Source: Granulicella sp. L46
GTDB taxonomy: Bacteria; Acidobacteriota; Terriglobia; Terriglobales; Acidobacteriaceae
Reading direction: 5' to 3'
Assembly: GCF_009765785.1 (NCBI RefSeq)
Contig: NZ_LMUT01000005.1
Span: 174,642 to 238,641, forward strand
Length of the DNA: 64,000 nucleotides
Positions 1-9,020 of the stretch are shown here, piece by piece; within the stretch, counting starts at the first letter, position 1, and each line of letters opens with the position of its first letter. A program made the position numbers and the translations under genes. The notes below the pieces were generated by a model. The model was given only the letters and a program-made list of their open reading frames with translations, did not search any database and was not told the origin of the DNA.

Positions 1-101
1 AGGTTCGCGGCGTCGGCGTCCAGCTTGTGGGTGGTTTGGGCTGGGGATGCGAGCGTGAGGACGAGGAATGCGGTGGAGAGGGCTCGGTGGATGGCGCGCA
101 T
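1..101 (-). CDS. Secreted protein, N-terminal fragment (runs off the left edge)
   Basis: An open frame on the minus strand begins at an ATG at 99-101 and continues past base 1. The 33 visible residues start MRAIHRALSTAFLVLTLASP and read on through AQTTHKL. This is a typical signal peptide: positively charged n-region, hydrophobic h-region of about 12 residues, and a likely cleavage near SPAQ. The mature part is outside the window, so no function can be given. The gene is divergent from nothing visible; it lies upstream of the repeat array at 184-400. Confidence rests on the signal-peptide pattern alone. Confidence 0.55.
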   Translation of the reverse strand, partial: MRAIHRALSTAFLVLTLASPAQTTHKLDADAAN

Positions 102-183
102 GGTGGTCAGGGTATGGGAGATGGTGCGGATGCGCAATTGCGTGTGGGTTGATAGTGAAGGGCGAGCTTGGCGGCTCGCTCTT

Positions 184-400
184 GGAGGAAGCAGATTCCC
201 AGAGGGAATGACAGAATGAAAGGCAAGAGCAAGAACGGGAGAAAGCAGGTTCCTCGCTGCGCTCGGAATGACAGACAGAAAAGCAAAAGCAAAGGCAAAA
301 GCAAAGGCAAAGGCAAAGGCAAAGGCAAAAGCAAGAGCAAAGGCAAATACGGGGGTCCTTCGCTGCGCTCAGGATGACGACGAAAAACGAGCAACGGCGC
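184..400 (+). repeat. Family A hairpin-module array, copy 1
   Basis: Noncoding array between two minus-strand genes. It contains a perfect hairpin (ATTCCC 195-200, loop AGA, GGGAAT 204-209), a second module with TTCC/GGAA arms (250-268), then about 75 bases of GGCAAA/AGCAAA hexamers (about 275-350), then a TCCT/AGGA module (356-374). Every hairpin is followed by ATGAC. The same modules recur in the same orientation at ten other loci of the window. After it, 401-483 holds loosely repeated gctTGCCgg units of no clear meaning. Confidence 0.85.
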
Positions 401-483
401 TGGCTTGCCGGGGGGCGCTCGATTGCCGGGAGGGCTAGCTTGCCGAGAGAGCTGGCTTGCCGGGCGCTCGCTTGCCTATGTGG

Positions 484-1470
484 TTATGGGTTGACCTTTA
501 GGGTCCAGGGGCTGGCGGCTTCGAGGGCCTTGTTTACGTTCTGGATGTTTTCTACGCCGGTGGTTTCCAGCCACTTGCGGAAGGCGTCGGCGCCTTGTTT
601 GGCGTAGATGGCGATGCCGTCTTTCCAGGTGGCGCGGCCGCAGAGGACGCCGTTGAAGGCTACGCCGGATTCGCCGGCTAGCTCCAGGGTTTCGATGAAG
701 ACCGGGTTGGAGACGCCGGCGGAGAGATAGATGAAGGGCAGGGTGGTTTCGGCGGCGGCGGCGCGGAAGAGGTCGAGGGCTTCGGCGCGGGTGTAGGCGT
801 TGGCGCCCTTGTTGGCCTTGGTGCCGGCGACGTATTCCATGTTGATGGGGACTTCTACTTTGAGAACGTCGACGCCGTAGCGGGGCTTGGAGAACTCCTT
901 CATGGAGCCGGAGACGACGGCGGGTTTCTTGCGGGCGAATTCGATGGCCTTTTCGTCGCCGCCGTGCTCGTCGTAGCCGACACACTCGAGGAAGAAGGGG
1001 ATGTCGTGGGCGCGGCACTCGTCGCCGATGCGCTCGACCCAGGCGTGCTTGATGTCGTTGATGCGGGGCTGGTCGAGAGGGGTGTAGTAGAGCAGGATCT
1101 TGATGCAGTCGGCGCCGGCTTCGGCTAGACGGCGAACGCTCCAGAGATCGAGCAGGTCGGGAAGGCGGCCTTGCGTGGTGGCGTCGTAGCCGGTCTTCTC
1201 GTAGGCGAGTAGAAGGCCTTTGCCGTTGCGGTGTTTGGCGGCGGGCAATCCGTATTCGGGATCGAGGAGGATGGCGGAGGCGTAGTGGGTGAGGACTTCC
1301 GTGACGAGCGTTTTGAAGACTTCGAGATCGTGGCCGTCGGCGGTGGCGCCGCGCTCCTTGGCGAGGGACTTCTGCAGGGATCCGCGTTGATCCATGGCGG
1401 CAGCGGCGATGACATTGCGCTCGTTGGAGACGGATTTGAGACCAGCAAGTTTTCCGGGCGTGATTTTCAT
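484..1470 (-). CDS. lacD: Tagatose 1,6-diphosphate aldolase-like protein (LacD family)
   Basis: A 328-residue class I aldolase of the LacD family, which cleaves tagatose 1,6-bisphosphate (and related ketose bisphosphates) to glyceraldehyde 3-phosphate and dihydroxyacetone phosphate. Length matches the family. The N-terminal AMDQRG segment (residues 25-30) and the Schiff-base lysine region DVLKVEVPIN (Lys about 204) are present, as is the phosphate-binding end GVLCGRATWKDG near residue 275. A strong ribosome site, GAGGAAA, lies about 6 bases before the ATG. No other lac/tagatose genes are adjacent, so it may serve general ketose-bisphosphate metabolism rather than lactose use. Confidence 0.88.
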   Translation of the reverse strand: MKITPGKLAGLKSVSNERNVIAAAAMDQRGSLQKSLAKERGATADGHDLEVFKTLVTEVLTHYASAILLDPEYGLPAAKHRNGKGLLLAYEKTGYDATTQGRLPDLLDLWSVRRLAEAGADCIKILLYYTPLDQPRINDIKHAWVERIGDECRAHDIPFFLECVGYDEHGGDEKAIEFARKKPAVVSGSMKEFSKPRYGVDVLKVEVPINMEYVAGTKANKGANAYTRAEALDLFRAAAAETTLPFIYLSAGVSNPVFIETLELAGESGVAFNGVLCGRATWKDGIAIYAKQGADAFRKWLETTGVENIQNVNKALEAASPWTLKVNP

Positions 1471-1684
1471 GATTTTCCTCGAACTGTATAGCTATTGGAT
1501 GCTCGACCAACCCGTCGGGAATCGGGGTATAGTCTGTGCGACCAGATGAGATTGTACATAGCGGTCGGGAAGGATCGCACGCGGTGTGCGTTGTTCGCGC
1601 GTTACGTTATGGTGAAAGATCTGTGAAGCCCACCCACGACGATGGGGCCGTCGTGAATGGGGCACCCAGGGGAAGGGTTGGAAG

Positions 1685-2244
1685 CTATGCGCGGAGGCGG
1701 TCGCGTAGATCGCCGGCGAGTTGAACGAGGTGACGGAGGCGTGGAGCCTGGATCGGGGACGCGTCGCGGAGGGCTAGCTCCGATTCGAGCAGGACGCCGG
1801 CGAGGGCGGTATTGAGTTCGCTCTGGAGGGCGGATGCGGCTGCGGTGTGAGCCTTCGAAAGTTCCTGGGTGCGGCGGGCTAGTGCGCTGCGGGCTTGTCG
1901 GACAACGCGTGCGGCGCTGGAGAGGGCGAGATTGAGCTCGAGGATGAGAGCGCTGCCGGAGTTCTGGTAGAGGAGGTCGGTGGTTGCCGGTTCGGCGGAG
2001 GCCAGGCTCTCGTCGATGAGAATGAGGGCGAAGTCCTTGCGACGCAGGAAGGTGAGCGCGGCGCGGCGGCTGGCAGTGGTCTCGACTTCGGCGTGGAGTT
2101 CCGAGCGGAGGGCTTCCGCGATGGGTTGGGCGGCGGATTCAGGGGCGATCAGGAGGAGGGCTGTGGGCATAAGGGCAGAGTGTAGAGAGTAGAGGGTGGA
2201 GGGTAGAGAGGGCGGCGGGGCACCAGGGGTGGACTGAGGGTTCG

Positions 2245-2248
<4 letters not shown>
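1685..2248 (-). CDS. Degenerate receiver plus DHp-like signalling protein
   Basis: A 187-residue protein whose start (ATG 2246-2248) overlaps the stop of the upstream sigma54-type regulator by ATGA, implying translational coupling. Residues 27-110 look like a receiver domain (strand ALLLIAPES, then FALILIDESL), but the acidic pair expected after the first strand is missing. Residues 135-187 resemble a histidine-kinase dimerisation helix pair: SALQSELNTALAG stands where SHELNNPL is usual, so the phospho-accepting His is a Ser. No ATPase domain follows. The first 26 residues are encoded by a family B repeat, so an ATG at 2170 (MPTALLL) may be the real start. Probably an accessory of the kinase/regulator pair upstream; the function is inference. 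Confidence 0.7.
2175..2212 (+). repeat. Family B GTAGAGN tract, copy 1
   Basis: Imperfect direct repeat of the type gagtgtagagagtagaggg. In this copy it lies just inside the annotated N-terminus of the 1685-2248 gene and just upstream of its alternative ATG at 2170. Similar tracts lie directly before several minus-strand start codons in the window (17881, 20417, 23401, 25717, 36184). Confidence 0.7.
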
Positions 2249-3813
<1,565 letters not shown>

Positions 3814-3833
3814 GGGATGATCCTCGGAGGTGC

Positions 3834-4751
3834 TTAGGGGGTAGGGGGACTTGAGTGGATGTTCGAAGGGCAGGGCTCGACGGTTAGGGCGGCTTGAATG
3901 GGCCACTTGAGACGGAAGGAGGTGCCCTGGCCGGGGCGAACGCGGATAGAGAGCTGACCTTCGCTGGCGGCGGCCAGCTCATGGACGATGCGGTGGCCGA
4001 GGCCGTGGTTGGCACCGGGTGGCAGCGGCTCGGGATGAAGATAGGCCTCGACGTTGGTTGGCGACATGCCGGGGCCATTGTCTTCGACGGTTAGCTGCAG
4101 ACGATCATCGACGACGGCGAGGGTGACACGGATTTCGCCAGCGGGGAGAAAGGGAACGAAGGAGGCGCGGGCCTGGTCGCGCCGAATGGCTTCGGCGGCG
4201 TTGCGGACGAGATTGACGGTGATGCGCTCGATGGTTTCGGAAGGAAAGCCGAGTGGAGGAAGCGAATCCTGGCACGTGACGGCGACGTCCGCTGCTCCGG
4301 CGGCGATGCGGCGGAGCACAGGCGTAAGGCTGAGCAACATGGCGGCGTGGTTGGAGGTGTTGGCGAGGACGTCGGAGGTGCGCGCATTGCGGCGGCGAAA
4401 ACGCTTGGATGGACGAACAGAGGCGGCGCTCGCGCTGAGCGAAAGGATGCTGGTAGCGGGCTTCGCCAGGAGGCGATGGATGAGCTGGGAGCTGCGGTCG
4501 GAGATGAGGCGGAGTTCGGTGGCGTAGTGCTGATGCTCTGGACGCAGAACGCCAGGGACCTTGAGGAGATCGCAGTAGAGACCGAGCGCGGCGAGCAGGT
4601 TTCCTGCGTCGTGGGCGAGGCCGGTGGTTTCGGCGAGGGAGGACGCCGGATGCGGCGCGGGCTGCGTCTTGAGGGAAGGCGCTGGGACTGGCGGTAAACC
4701 GTGCGGTGAGGGAACCCGTGCGGCCAGATTGCTCTGCGGTTGAGCCTGCAT
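3834..4751 (-). CDS. Soluble sensor histidine kinase
   Basis: A 305-residue kinase without membrane segments or a recognisable sensor domain. The phospho-acceptor His is about residue 47 in GLAHDAGNLLAAL; the ATPase boxes follow: N box NLVRNAAEAI (Asn about 184), G1 VEDNGPGM (about 222-229) and a G2-like GANHGLGHRIV (about 246). The first 40 residues are proline-rich and low in complexity. It is the first gene of a minus-strand operon with the response regulator (gap 20 bases to its GTG) and the receiver/DHp-like protein. The signal is unknown; a cytosolic or partner-delivered input is inferred from the lack of transmembrane helices. Confidence 0.87.
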   Translation of the reverse strand: MQAQPQSNLAARVPSPHGLPPVPAPSLKTQPAPHPASSLAETTGLAHDAGNLLAALGLYCDLLKVPGVLRPEHQHYATELRLISDRSSQLIHRLLAKPATSILSLSASAASVRPSKRFRRRNARTSDVLANTSNHAAMLLSLTPVLRRIAAGAADVAVTCQDSLPPLGFPSETIERITVNLVRNAAEAIRRDQARASFVPFLPAGEIRVTLAVVDDRLQLTVEDNGPGMSPTNVEAYLHPEPLPPGANHGLGHRIVHELAAASEGQLSIRVRPGQGTSFRLKWPIQAALTVEPCPSNIHSSPPTP

Positions 4752-4998
4752 GGTGATCTCCGGGGTGAACAGGTATTGTTTGGTTTGAGTGGCCTATCGC
4801 GTTCCGGATTGGAACGATTGAATCGCGACGGGTTGGGACTACTCTTACCTCTATCGACAGATTTAGCCTTGAGATCAGGAATTCCCGAAAAAATTCCCGA
4901 GATGGAACAGGACTATGGGATGCACAGTAGCACAGGCGGTTGGGAATTGCAGTGATGGATGTACTGATTCGGAGCAGAGGAGTGGAAGGGTTTCTATA

Positions 4999-5751
4999 AT
5001 GAGCGGTATGACTAAGGTTGAGGGTTCGGAGCTGTATCGCAGTGGTGGACGTGGAGCGCATGAGGCGCGGGAGCTGAAGTTGACGCCGGGATTTGTGGCG
5101 ACGGCGGAGGGGTCGGTGTTGATTGAGGTGGGGTATACGCGGGTTTTGTGCAATGCGACGATTGAGAATGGGGTGCCGGGGTGGATGCGGAACTCGGGAC
5201 GCGGATGGGTGACGGCGGAGTATGGAATGCTGCCGCGGGCTACGCTGACGCGGTCGCCGCGGGAGGCCGAAAAGGGCAAGATTGGCGGGAGAACGCATGA
5301 GATTCAGCGGCTGATTGGGCGAAGTCTGCGCAGCGTCGTGGACATGAAGCTGCTTGGGGAGCGGACGGTGATTCTGGATTGCGATGTATTGCAGGCGGAT
5401 GGCGGGACGCGGACGGCGGCGATCACGGGAGCTTGTACCGCGCTGGCGTTGGCGCTGGGGAAGTTGGTGGAGGCGGGGAGTTTGAAGGAGTCTCCGATGC
5501 GGGAGATGGTGGCGGCTACCAGTGTTGGGGTGGTGGATGGGCGGGTGCTGCTGGACCTGGCGTATGAGGAGGACTCGCGGGCGGAGGTGGATATGAATGT
5601 CGTGATGACCTCGGGGGGCGGTTTGGTGGAGACGCAGGCTACGGCGGAGAAGGGGACGTACACGCGGAAGCAGCTGGACGAGATGCTGGATGTGGCGGAG
5701 GTGGGGATTCGCGAGTTGCTGGCGGCGCAGAGGGCTTGTCTGGAGGGTTGA
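4999..5751 (+). CDS. rph: Ribonuclease PH
   Basis: A 250-residue phosphorolytic 3'-to-5' exoribonuclease that trims tRNA 3' ends. Start ATG 4999 is preceded by GGAAGGG; a second Met three codons later is also possible. Upstream in-frame codons back to 4915 do not match the family. Family hallmarks visible: [19 protein letters not shown] near the N-terminus, the arginine-rich [15 protein letters not shown], the [16 protein letters not shown] segment, the catalytic [18 protein letters not shown] region, and the C-terminal [10 protein letters not shown]. Divergent from the kinase operon with a gap of about 250 bases that should hold both promoters. Confidence 0.96.
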   Translation: MSGMTKVEGSELYRSGGRGAHEARELKLTPGFVATAEGSVLIEVGYTRVLCNATIENGVPGWMRNSGRGWVTAEYGMLPRATLTRSPREAEKGKIGGRTHEIQRLIGRSLRSVVDMKLLGERTVILDCDVLQADGGTRTAAITGACTALALALGKLVEAGSLKESPMREMVAATSVGVVDGRVLLDLAYEEDSRAEVDMNVVMTSGGGLVETQATAEKGTYTRKQLDEMLDVAEVGIRELLAAQRACLEG

Positions 5752-5753
5752 CG

Positions 5754-6167
5754 ATGGAGACGACGGCGGGTCGGAGTGCGATTCGAGAGTGCGTGATTGC
5801 ACCCTGGATTTCGGTGAAGAAGGGCCGCGGGGTGGAGGCGGTCGAGTTCTATAAGCGAGCATTTGGCGCGGAGAATCTTCTACTGATTGATAACGAGGGG
5901 GGCGTGGTGGCTCGGATGATTGTGGATGGCGCGGAGTTCTGGTTGGCGGACGAGTCGCCGGAGAATCGCAACTTCAGCCCGGAGACCGTGGGCGGCGTGA
6001 CGACGCGGCTGGTTCTGGTGGTGGATGATCCGGATGCGCTGTTTGCGCGCGCGGTGGCGGCGGGTGCGACAGTTCTTTGCGCGATGACGGATGATCATGG
6101 ATGGCGGGTGGGAGGGGTGCTGGATCCGTTCGGGCACCGTTGGGAGATGGCGCGGGAGACGAAGTAG
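5754..6167 (+). CDS. VOC-superfamily (glyoxalase/bleomycin-resistance-like, PhnB type) protein
   Basis: A 137-residue protein starting two bases after the rph stop with a GGAGG about 8 bases upstream, so it is probably cotranscribed and coupled with rph. It has the paired beta-alpha-beta-beta-beta layout of the VOC fold: IAPWISVKKGRGVEAVEFYKR at the start, FWLADESPEN in the middle, TRLVLVVDDPDALFARAVAAG and the closing LDPFGHRWEMA. PhnB-type members are small cytosolic proteins of mostly unknown substrate. No partner gene points to a specific reaction. Confidence 0.85.
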   Translation: METTAGRSAIRECVIAPWISVKKGRGVEAVEFYKRAFGAENLLLIDNEGGVVARMIVDGAEFWLADESPENRNFSPETVGGVTTRLVLVVDDPDALFARAVAAGATVLCAMTDDHGWRVGGVLDPFGHRWEMARETK

Positions 6168-6222
6168 GGCAATGGCGCTATGATTTCGTTTTGCGGTTGG
6201 AGGAAGGAATCGAGGAGGGATT

Positions 6223-6492
6223 ATGGCGTGTCATCATTTTGAACATTTGAAGCCGGTGCCGAGTGCGAAGGCTAGCTATGCGAAGGGATGTGCAGAGTGC
6301 ATCGCGATGGGCGATGAGTGGGTCCATCTGAGGGAGTGTTTGGTGTGCGGGAATGTGGCGTGCTGTGACTCGTCGAAGAACAAGCATGCGACGAAGCATT
6401 TTCATGCGACGAAGCATCCGGTAATGCGGTCGGTGGAGCCGGGCGAGGCTTGGGGATGGTGTTTTGTGGATCAGGTGATGGTGGAGTTTTAA
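6223..6492 (+). CDS. UBP-type zinc finger domain protein
   Basis: An 89-residue protein made almost entirely of a ZnF-UBP domain. Visible metal ligands: Cys3 and His5-type residues at MACHHF, CAEC (about 23-26), CLVCGNVACC (about 39-48), and His residues in HATKHFHATKHP (about 55-65). In eukaryotes this fold binds ubiquitin C-termini; bacterial stand-alone copies are common but uncharacterised, and a diglycine-tail ligand is only a possibility. The start has an AGGAGGG-like site (gaggagggatt) before the ATG. Confidence 0.85.
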   Translation: MACHHFEHLKPVPSAKASYAKGCAECIAMGDEWVHLRECLVCGNVACCDSSKNKHATKHFHATKHPVMRSVEPGEAWGWCFVDQVMVEF

Positions 6493-6496
6493 GAGC

Positions 6497-6530
6497 CAGT
6501 TGTTCGTTGTCCGTTCTCAGTTGTCAGTTG
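6497..6530 (+). repeat. Family C TTCTCAGTTG repeat, copy 1
   Basis: Short tract of gttgttcg, gttctcag and ttgtcagttgg units just after the zinc finger gene stop. It resembles tracts at 8951, 23006, 54516 and 58986. No open frame or terminator is evident in 6493-6595. Confidence 0.65.
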
Positions 6531-6595
6531 GTGCGGAGGTTGGATGAAAGGTGTGCGGGTGGGGGCTTGTTGTGTTCGTCGGGGTGGTTGAAGTC

Positions 6596-8605
6596 CTACT
6601 CCGTTGCGATGGGTAGGCTGATGTAGCTGGCCTTGCCGGGTTCGTGCCAGATCTTTTGCGTGGCCTTGATGTAGTCGGTGGGCTTGGCGTTGAAGATGTT
6701 GGGGACGAAGGTTTGCGGGTTGCGGTCGTAGAGCGGGAAGAGCGTCGACTGCACCTGCACCATGAGGCGATGGCCGGCGGGGATGGTGCGGTCGATCATG
6801 GGTAGACCGAAGGTGAACTCGGCGGCCTGGTTGGGGATGAGGGCAGAGGGGTGCTCGAAGCTGGTGCGATAGCGGCCGCGGAAGATGTCGATGCCGATGG
6901 GGGCCTCATAGCCGTTCATGTTGTAGGGGGTGCCGAGGACGCCGGCGAAGGGGCCGGTGTCGCCCGCGCCTGCCGCACCTGCGCCACGAGTCATCGGGAC
7001 GTCGGGGTAGACGTCGATAATTTTGACGACCCAGTCGGAGTCGGTGCCGGAGGTGGAGGCCCAGAGATGAGCAACCGGTTCGCCTGCTAGCTTGAGGGGC
7101 GCCTTGAGGGGCTCGGAGATATAGGTGAGGACGTCGGGGCGACCTTCTACGAAGTGCTGATCGGTGACAAGCCAGGTGCGCCAGTTGGAGCCGTCATAGG
7201 GACGTGGGGAGAACGGCACGGGATTGGCGGGATCGGAGACATACTCGTCGGGTGCGCCGGCTGTGGGGGCTTCGAAGGAGAGCGTGCCGTTGGCGGTGAG
7301 GTAGAGCGGCTTCGAGGTTTCGGGGCAGCCTTTCTCGCAGACCGTGGGCCAGACTTTGGGGGTGTCCCAGTGGTCGGTGCCGAGGCCTCCGAGGTTTTCG
7401 CCGCCGGCGTCATAGATGAGCGCCTTGGGGAGATCGAATTTGGGAGAGCCGGGCTTCAGGTAGGTGTTGAAGAACGGAACGAGGTAGTCGCGACGCCACT
7501 GTTCGGCTGTGTCCGTCGTCCACTGGAAAGGGCCGAGGCTGCGGCCACTACGATTGATTTGCGAGTGGAACCACGGGCCCATGACGATGTGGTTGAGCGG
7601 ATCGTTTTTGTGCGTGGCCTCAATGGCGCGGTAGGAATGGATGGCTCCCCACATGTCTTCCTGATCCCACTCGCCCTGCTCCCAGAGCGTGGGGACGGTG
7701 AGGCCCTTGGCGGCGAGGAGATGATCGAGGGCCTGGGATTGCCAGAAGGCGTCGTAGGCGGGATGGGCTTCGACCACCTTCCAGAAGGGAAGTTGATCTT
7801 CGCCCATGGCGCGGGCGGCGTCGCCGGTGCTGCCGAGGCGGAGGAAGTTCGCATACTCGTCGCGGCCGCCGCGGGGGACCATGTAGCCTTCACCCCGCTT
7901 CGCTGTCTGCTCCGTAAAATAGTCGAGGTTCGGCTGACGGAAAGCGCCGTAGTGGAACCAGTCGTCGCCCATCCAGCCGTCGACCATGGGGCTTTCGGGT
8001 GCGGCTACCTTGAGCGCGGGATGTGGGTGGAGCAGCGCCATGACGACGGTGAAGCCTTCATAGGAAGAGCCGATCATGCCGACGCGGCCGTTGGATTCCG
8101 GTACGTTCTTCACTAGCCAATCAATGGTGTCGTAGGCGTCGGTGGTGTCGTCGGCGCCTGAGGTGTTGAAGCCAGAGCCTACGGGCGGCGGGGTCATGAG
8201 GTAGATGCCCTCAGAGCCGTACTTGCCGCGGACGTCCTGATAGACGCGGATGTAGCCGTTCTTGACGAAGTCCTCGTCGCTGAGCGGGAGGGCTTCGAGC
8301 ATCTTCGGGGAGGTAGAGCGGGCGGCGCGTCCGGCGGCGTTGTAGCAGGTGCGCGTGAGCACGATGGGCGCTCCCTTGGCGTCCTTGGGCACGACGATGA
8401 CGGTGTAGAGCTTGACGCCGTCGCGCATGGGAATCATGACGACGTGTTTTTCGTAGTCAGGCGCCGCGGCAGGTGTGATTGCGGGCGGTTTGAAATTGGG
8501 ATTCAGCTCGTCGGTGACGGTTTTGGCCGGGTCCTGTTCCTGCGCGATGGAGTGGCTGGAGACGAAGAGGAGCGAAAGGGCAAGCGCGGTGGCGAGACGA
8601 TACAT
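6596..8605 (-). CDS. Secreted CocE/NonD-family alpha/beta-hydrolase (X-Pro dipeptidyl-peptidase S15-like)
   Basis: 669 residues with a clear signal peptide (MYRLATALALSLLFVSSHSI, cleavage near AQEQ), so the enzyme acts in the periplasm or outside. An N-terminal S15-type alpha/beta-hydrolase domain carries the nucleophile elbow MIGSSYEGF (Ser about 181) after VRGKYGSEG; the C-terminal half has the jelly-roll seen in cocaine esterase and X-Pro peptidases (segment GHRLMVQVQSTLFPLYDRN). Family members hydrolyse esters, amides or acyl-amino substrates; the substrate is not predictable. It lies convergent with the zinc finger gene and has a paralogue at 9021-11057, divergent on the other side of a CDGSH gene. 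Confidence 0.9.
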   Translation of the reverse strand: MYRLATALALSLLFVSSHSIAQEQDPAKTVTDELNPNFKPPAITPAAAPDYEKHVVMIPMRDGVKLYTVIVVPKDAKGAPIVLTRTCYNAAGRAARSTSPKMLEALPLSDEDFVKNGYIRVYQDVRGKYGSEGIYLMTPPPVGSGFNTSGADDTTDAYDTIDWLVKNVPESNGRVGMIGSSYEGFTVVMALLHPHPALKVAAPESPMVDGWMGDDWFHYGAFRQPNLDYFTEQTAKRGEGYMVPRGGRDEYANFLRLGSTGDAARAMGEDQLPFWKVVEAHPAYDAFWQSQALDHLLAAKGLTVPTLWEQGEWDQEDMWGAIHSYRAIEATHKNDPLNHIVMGPWFHSQINRSGRSLGPFQWTTDTAEQWRRDYLVPFFNTYLKPGSPKFDLPKALIYDAGGENLGGLGTDHWDTPKVWPTVCEKGCPETSKPLYLTANGTLSFEAPTAGAPDEYVSDPANPVPFSPRPYDGSNWRTWLVTDQHFVEGRPDVLTYISEPLKAPLKLAGEPVAHLWASTSGTDSDWVVKIIDVYPDVPMTRGAGAAGAGDTGPFAGVLGTPYNMNGYEAPIGIDIFRGRYRTSFEHPSALIPNQAAEFTFGLPMIDRTIPAGHRLMVQVQSTLFPLYDRNPQTFVPNIFNAKPTDYIKATQKIWHEPGKASYISLPIATE

Positions 8606-8720
8606 GACGTGTCCTGTTGGCCCGGTTGGGCTGAGTGAATATTCAGGATAGCAGCGGGGGCGAGCGGTCTGTCGGGGAGTCGGCGCTGCTATGCTGGAGG
8701 TTCGTATGGAGGTGTTGGAT

Positions 8721-8945
8721 ATGGCAGATGAGACAGTTTGTATTACGGTGCGGCCGAATGGTCCGTTGCGGGTGGAAGGGCATATTGTGCTGAAGGATGC
8801 CGATGGGCGGGAGTGGGATTTGACGGGTAAGCCGGCGATTAGTCTTTGTCGTTGCGGGTTGAGCGAGAAGCGCCCGTTCTGTGATGGAGCGCATGCGCGG
8901 AATAACTGGTTGTGTGAGACCGTGCCTCCGGGAAATCTTACTTAG
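8721..8945 (+). CDS. CDGSH iron-sulfur domain protein
   Basis: A 74-residue protein from the ATG at 8721, which has GGAGG 8 bases upstream; ATGs at 8706 (GGAGG 5 bases upstream) and 8691 are alternatives in the same frame. The C-terminal half carries the full CDGSH signature: CRCGLSEKRPFCDGAH, giving the three Cys and one His that bind a labile 2Fe-2S cluster. Such small proteins act in redox or cluster transfer. It sits in the gap between two divergent CocE/NonD esterases, with no obvious functional link to them. Confidence 0.88.
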   Translation: MADETVCITVRPNGPLRVEGHIVLKDADGREWDLTGKPAISLCRCGLSEKRPFCDGAHARNNWLCETVPPGNLT

Positions 8946-8950
8946 GGGCG

Positions 8951-8998
8951 GTTCTCAGTGCTCAGTTGTTAGTTCTCAGTTGTCAGTTCAGCGTTGTG
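8951..8998 (+). repeat. Family C TTCTCAGTTG repeat, copy 2
   Basis: Units gttctcagtg, ctcagttgtt, agttctcagt and tgtcagttc directly after the CDGSH gene stop and before the esterase start. Same orientation as copies 1, 3 and 4. Confidence 0.7.
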
Positions 8999-9020
8999 GA
9001 TGCTGTTTGGGAGAGTGCAC

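Noticed and set aside
107-394. Leu/Pro-rich minus-strand frames across the family A arrays (here and near 20489, 23813, 27904, 45426, 51897)
   Set aside because: They are translations of GGCAAA repeats and hairpin modules; composition is unlike protein and no ribosome sites are present.
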